From assembly GCA_021788955.1 (NCBI GenBank), contig JAJYKC010000074.1, forward strand, positions 1 through 8,473: a DNA stretch of 8,473 nt, read 5' to 3'. The number at the start of each line of letters is the position of its first letter. Positions within the stretch are counted from its first letter, which is position 1. This document shows positions 6,066-8,473 of the stretch, in pieces. Source of the DNA: Acidobacteriota bacterium. GTDB lineage: Bacteria; Acidobacteriota; Terriglobia; Bryobacterales; Bryobacteraceae. Under the pieces are notes generated by a model, which saw only the letters and a list, made by a program, of their open reading frames with translations, did not search any database and had not been told where the DNA came from. The position numbers and the translations under genes were made by a program.

Positions 6066-7592
6066 GTGTCCACTTCAAACTCCGCTTTGATAACCCGACC
6101 TTCCTCAGTGAGAGCCCCCGGAGGAGGGGCTCTCTTATTTCGCGATGTTCTGGAACGGTTGTTCCGCAAGAAAAAACAGCTTCTCATTTTGCTTGGCCTG
6201 TGGACGGGCGCGGTCGCCGCATATGTAGCCCTGGCCCCGCCGGTCTATCAGGAAGAGATTCAGTTCCTGATCAATAATAACCGCGCGCCCGAAGTCATCA
6301 GTCCGGAAATGAACAGCGGACCGGTTGCACGAGACTATGTCGACGACTCGGTTATCGCAACTGAACTTCAGTTACTGTCCAACGTCGATCTGCTTCGCGA
6401 CGTGGTGAAACAGTGTGGCTTGGCGAAGAGCACCGATCCCAGCGCGGAGGAAGAGGCCGTGCGGCATCTTCGGACACAGTTGAAGACCGCTCCCGTGCTA
6501 AAGGCCAACATGATCAAGGCAACGTATTCGTCTTCAGATCCAAAGCAAGTGGAAGCGGTACTCCGGACATTGTCCGACGACTATCTGAACGAGCACCTTC
6601 GTGCGCACGGCTCTGCTGGCACATATGAACTCTTCGCCAAGCAAGCGAACGAGTACGAACAAGAACTCAAGACCCTGCAGGACCAGTTGACGCAGTTTCA
6701 CGCCCAGCGCAATATCGTGGAGCTTGGGGAACAAAAAGACCTAAACCTTCGCAAACTCGTCGATCTCCAAGCGGCACTCAAGGATGCGGTGGCGAATCGG
6801 GCCGAGGACATACAGAAGATCGGTACGCTCAAGGCACAATTAGCGGGGCTTGGTTCACGTATTACGACTCAGGCACGGAAAGTTCCGAACCAGTACTCGG
6901 TGGAGCGGTTGAACACGATGCTTGTAGAACTGGAGAACAAACGCACGGAGTTGGCGGCAAAGTACCAGCCTACCGAGCGCGTCATTCGGGAACTGGATCA
7001 AGAGATCGCCAATACGAAAGCCGCGCTGCAGAACGCTGGCCGGATGGCATCCACCGAAGAAACCACCGACGTAAATCCGCTGCGTCAGTCGCTTGAGGCG
7101 GAATTGGCCAAGACTCAGGTCGCTGAAAAGGAAGAGCAGGTGCATATCGCCAACCTGGAGCGGGACATTGCAGGTTATCGAGGGTCCTTGTCCGGATTGG
7201 AAGATGCGACGGCGAGCGATGATCAACTCGTGCGGAGGATCAAGGAAGCAGAAGACAATTTCTTCCTGTATTCGAAGAAGCGCGAGGAGGCCCGGATCGA
7301 GGAGGCGATGAACCATCGGAAGATTGCAAACGTTAGCCTGGTTCAACCTGCCGCTGTGCCTGCGCTACCTCTGCCGGCGGTTTCACTGACCTTAATCGCA
7401 ACATATGTCCTGGGGTGCCTGCTAATCGTTTCGATGTCCATCGCGACCGGACTGGCGTCGAAGAAGATCTCCACCGCGTGGGAGCTAGAGGTACTCACCG
7501 GGATGCCCGTGCTAGCAGAAGTTCCCGTGGAAGCCGTGCTGCCGGCCGCCGCCGGTGTGATGCCTGTAGTCGATCCGGAGCTAAACATATGA
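6066..7592 (+). CDS. Wzz/GumC-type polysaccharide chain-length / co-polymerase protein
   Basis: This 508-residue inner-membrane protein of the polysaccharide co-polymerase family sets chain length and links the Wzy polymerase to the export channel. After a flexible Gly-rich N-terminus come FRDVLERLFRKKKQ and a first transmembrane helix (about 37-58). The Wzz domain (about 59-180) includes YQEEIQFLI. Long periplasmic coiled coils follow (about 186-325 and 337-418). A GNVR-like region with NFFLYSKKREEARIEEAM (398-415) and a Pro-rich VPALPLPA precede the second transmembrane helix (about 438-460). The cytoplasmic tail ELEVLTGMPVLAEVP is typical of proteins that work with a BY-kinase partner, which here is the next, overlapping gene. 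The GTG at 6066 has AGAGAG nearby; an alternative in-frame GTG is at 6108. A terminator-like hairpin lies within codons 15-25. Confidence 0.93.
   Translation: MSTSNSALITRPSSVRAPGGGALLFRDVLERLFRKKKQLLILLGLWTGAVAAYVALAPPVYQEEIQFLINNNRAPEVISPEMNSGPVARDYVDDSVIATELQLLSNVDLLRDVVKQCGLAKSTDPSAEEEAVRHLRTQLKTAPVLKANMIKATYSSSDPKQVEAVLRTLSDDYLNEHLRAHGSAGTYELFAKQANEYEQELKTLQDQLTQFHAQRNIVELGEQKDLNLRKLVDLQAALKDAVANRAEDIQKIGTLKAQLAGLGSRITTQARKVPNQYSVERLNTMLVELENKRTELAAKYQPTERVIRELDQEIANTKAALQNAGRMASTEETTDVNPLRQSLEAELAKTQVAEKEEQVHIANLERDIAGYRGSLSGLEDATASDDQLVRRIKEAEDNFFLYSKKREEARIEEAMNHRKIANVSLVQPAAVPALPLPAVSLTLIATYVLGCLLIVSMSIATGLASKKISTAWELEVLTGMPVLAEVPVEAVLPAAAGVMPVVDPELNI
6110..6140 (+). terminator. Terminator-like hairpin inside the 5' end of the wzz-like gene
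   Basis: GAGAGCCCC (6110-6118) pairs perfectly with GGGGCTCTC (6126-6134) around the 7-nt loop CGGAGGA. TTATTT follows at 6135-6140. This 9-bp GC-rich stem with a short U-rich tail has the form of an intrinsic terminator, although the tail is only six bases with one A. It lies in the coding frame (an APGGGALL stretch), so it can only act if translation lags. It sits 57 nt past the stop of the antiterminator gene, where an antiterminator-controlled stop would be expected. The loop also contains a Shine-Dalgarno-like GGAGGA, but the ATG after it (6145) is out of frame. Confidence 0.5.
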
Positions 7593-8245
7593 CCATCCGC
7601 ACAGCCAAACTGCTTGAGTCGCTCGACCAACCACAGCGCCGGGTGGCAACGTTGATTCCCGCGTTGCCCGCACCGTGCGCGAATTCTACCAGTTACACGT
7701 ACCTTCCACTCGTGCACCGCCTTGTCCAACTGCGCCAGGAACAGAATCACGGTATGATCACAGCGTTCACGTCCGTCAACTCAGGTGAGGGAGTAACGCA
7801 TGTGGTTGAATCCCTCGCTTGGGAGTTGGCAAGACACAGCGGCGAGCAGATCCTGCTTACCACGGGCTACGCTTTGACCTGCCCGCCCGTCCATCCCCTC
7901 TGGAACCAGGATCACGCGATTTCACACAGGGTTCACAGACTTGTCGAGGGGCACGCCAGTGAACAGAGGCCGCTACAAAGCCTTCGCTGGCAGGACCTGC
8001 GCGGTGTGCGGGAGCGGTTCGGCTTCGTATTGGTAGACTGTCCAGCGATACAAAAGTCGTCTGCCATTCTGACTCTCGGCCGGTCGGTAGACGGCGTGGT
8101 ACTCGTCGTAGCGGCCGATGAAACCGAACGCGACGACGTGCGGCGTGCCCAACAGGCCTTGGCCGCTTCATCCGCGAAATTACTCGGCTTAGTCCTGAAC
8201 AAGCGGAGAAATCCCATACCGAGCCCGATCTCCCGGCTGGTGTAG
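7589..8245 (+). CDS. BY-kinase/CpsD-like P-loop ATPase with degenerate Walker A
   Basis: This 218-residue cytoplasmic protein is of the bacterial tyrosine-kinase (CpsD/CapB, MinD-like) family, the usual partner of Wzz proteins in polysaccharide assembly. The fold is recognisable: YLPLVHRLVQLRQ before MITAFTSVNSGEGVTHVVESLAWELA (56-81), the Walker B strand FGFVLVDCPA (144-153), then VDGVVLVVAADETERDDV and LLGLVLNKRRNPIP. The Walker A signature is GEGVTHV in place of GEGKTTV, so the phosphate-binding lysine is missing. The A' strand ILLTTGY lacks the usual LLID-D aspartates. No C-terminal tyrosine cluster is present. It is probably a pseudo-kinase or a structural partner. The ATG at 7589 overlaps the wzz stop by four bases (ATGA) and has GGAG at 7577-7580, which points to translational coupling; a longer in-frame extension to 7415 would lie wholly over wzz coding and is rejected. 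Confidence 0.85.
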   Translation: MTIRTAKLLESLDQPQRRVATLIPALPAPCANSTSYTYLPLVHRLVQLRQEQNHGMITAFTSVNSGEGVTHVVESLAWELARHSGEQILLTTGYALTCPPVHPLWNQDHAISHRVHRLVEGHASEQRPLQSLRWQDLRGVRERFGFVLVDCPAIQKSSAILTLGRSVDGVVLVVAADETERDDVRRAQQALAASSAKLLGLVLNKRRNPIPSPISRLV

Positions 8246-8256
8246 GTGTGAACGTC

Positions 8257-8473
8257 ATGTTAATCCTACGTTTGACGATTGCCGCACTCCTGTGCTTAAC
8301 ACTTCAGGCTGGCGATCAACCACAAGCCCCACCGGCAGGCTTCTCAACGCGAAATGCCCGGTACAAGCTGCAGTCGGACGATGTTGTGGAGGTTCGCTTC
8401 CGTTACACGCCTGAGTTCAATGCGGTGGCGACGGTTCAGCCCGACGGATTTATCAGTCTGCAGGCGAGATCGG
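8257..8473 (+). CDS. Wza-type polysaccharide export protein, 5' part only
   Basis: The first 72 codons of an outer-membrane polysaccharide export protein (PES/SLBB family) are present and run off the right edge. A Sec-type signal peptide is evident: MLILRL, a hydrophobic core to about residue 17, and likely cleavage near LQAG. A cysteine at residue 13 does not sit in a good lipobox. The mature part begins the export domain with YKLQSDDVVEVRF, then YTPEFNAVATVQPDGFISLQ, close to the family pattern of Y-x-L-x-x-x-D followed by PEFN and V-x-PDG-x-I-x-L. The start chosen is the ATG at 8257, with AGG ten bases upstream; an in-frame GTG at 8248 is the alternative. It lies 11 nt after the kinase-like gene, in the same operon, and would form the secretion channel for the polymer. 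Confidence 0.88.
   Translation, partial: MLILRLTIAALLCLTLQAGDQPQAPPAGFSTRNARYKLQSDDVVEVRFRYTPEFNAVATVQPDGFISLQARS

Noticed and set aside
7415..7588. N-terminal extension of the kinase-like protein by 58 residues
   Set aside because: It overlaps wzz coding throughout, is Arg-rich shadow sequence, and the ATG at 7589 has a good ribosome site and the classic ATGA overlap.

Overview
The window looks like a chromosomal segment of a GC-rich Gram-negative bacterium. It carries a PpiD-type periplasmic chaperone and a Wza-type outer-membrane polysaccharide exporter. Codon style and gene content suggest an Acidobacteriota member, perhaps Solibacter/Bryobacter-like. That placement is inference: no rRNA or tRNA gene is present to confirm it.

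Left block (1-5048). The 3' end of an S41 C-terminal processing peptidase is followed, 14 nt downstream, by a membrane protein with two bacterial PH-like domains. A convergent operon on the minus strand, ppiD then a DedA-family gene, runs into the 3' end of the PH gene, with a 130-nt tail-to-tail overlap. Behind the ppiD promoter lies a minus-strand nucleotidyltransferase gene (AbiEii-like) of 293 codons. An in-frame TGA interrupts it between the two halves of its catalytic motif.

Middle (5049-5519). This is a 471-nt gene-free leader with several inverted repeats. It holds a sequence that matches the ops/JUMPstart core of enterobacterial RfaH operons at 12 of 13 positions (GGGCGGTAGC, then CTG where the reference has GTG). 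A small hairpin carries the Shine-Dalgarno sequence of the next gene.

Right block (5520-8473, plus strand). This is the start of an exopolysaccharide operon: a NusG-paralogue antiterminator (UpxY/RfaH/LoaP type), a Wzz/GumC chain-length protein, a BY-kinase-like ATPase that lacks the Walker A lysine, and the N-terminus of a Wza-type export protein cut by the window edge. A 9-bp GC-rich stem followed by TTATTT lies inside the first codons of the wzz-like gene, just after the antiterminator gene.

The parts suggest one working model. The NusG paralogue loads on RNA polymerase paused at the ops-like site in its own leader. It then carries the polymerase through the terminator-like hairpin into the long EPS operon. 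Two hairpins that both show GGA-containing Shine-Dalgarno-like loops add a possible translational control layer. The model rests on sequence pattern only.
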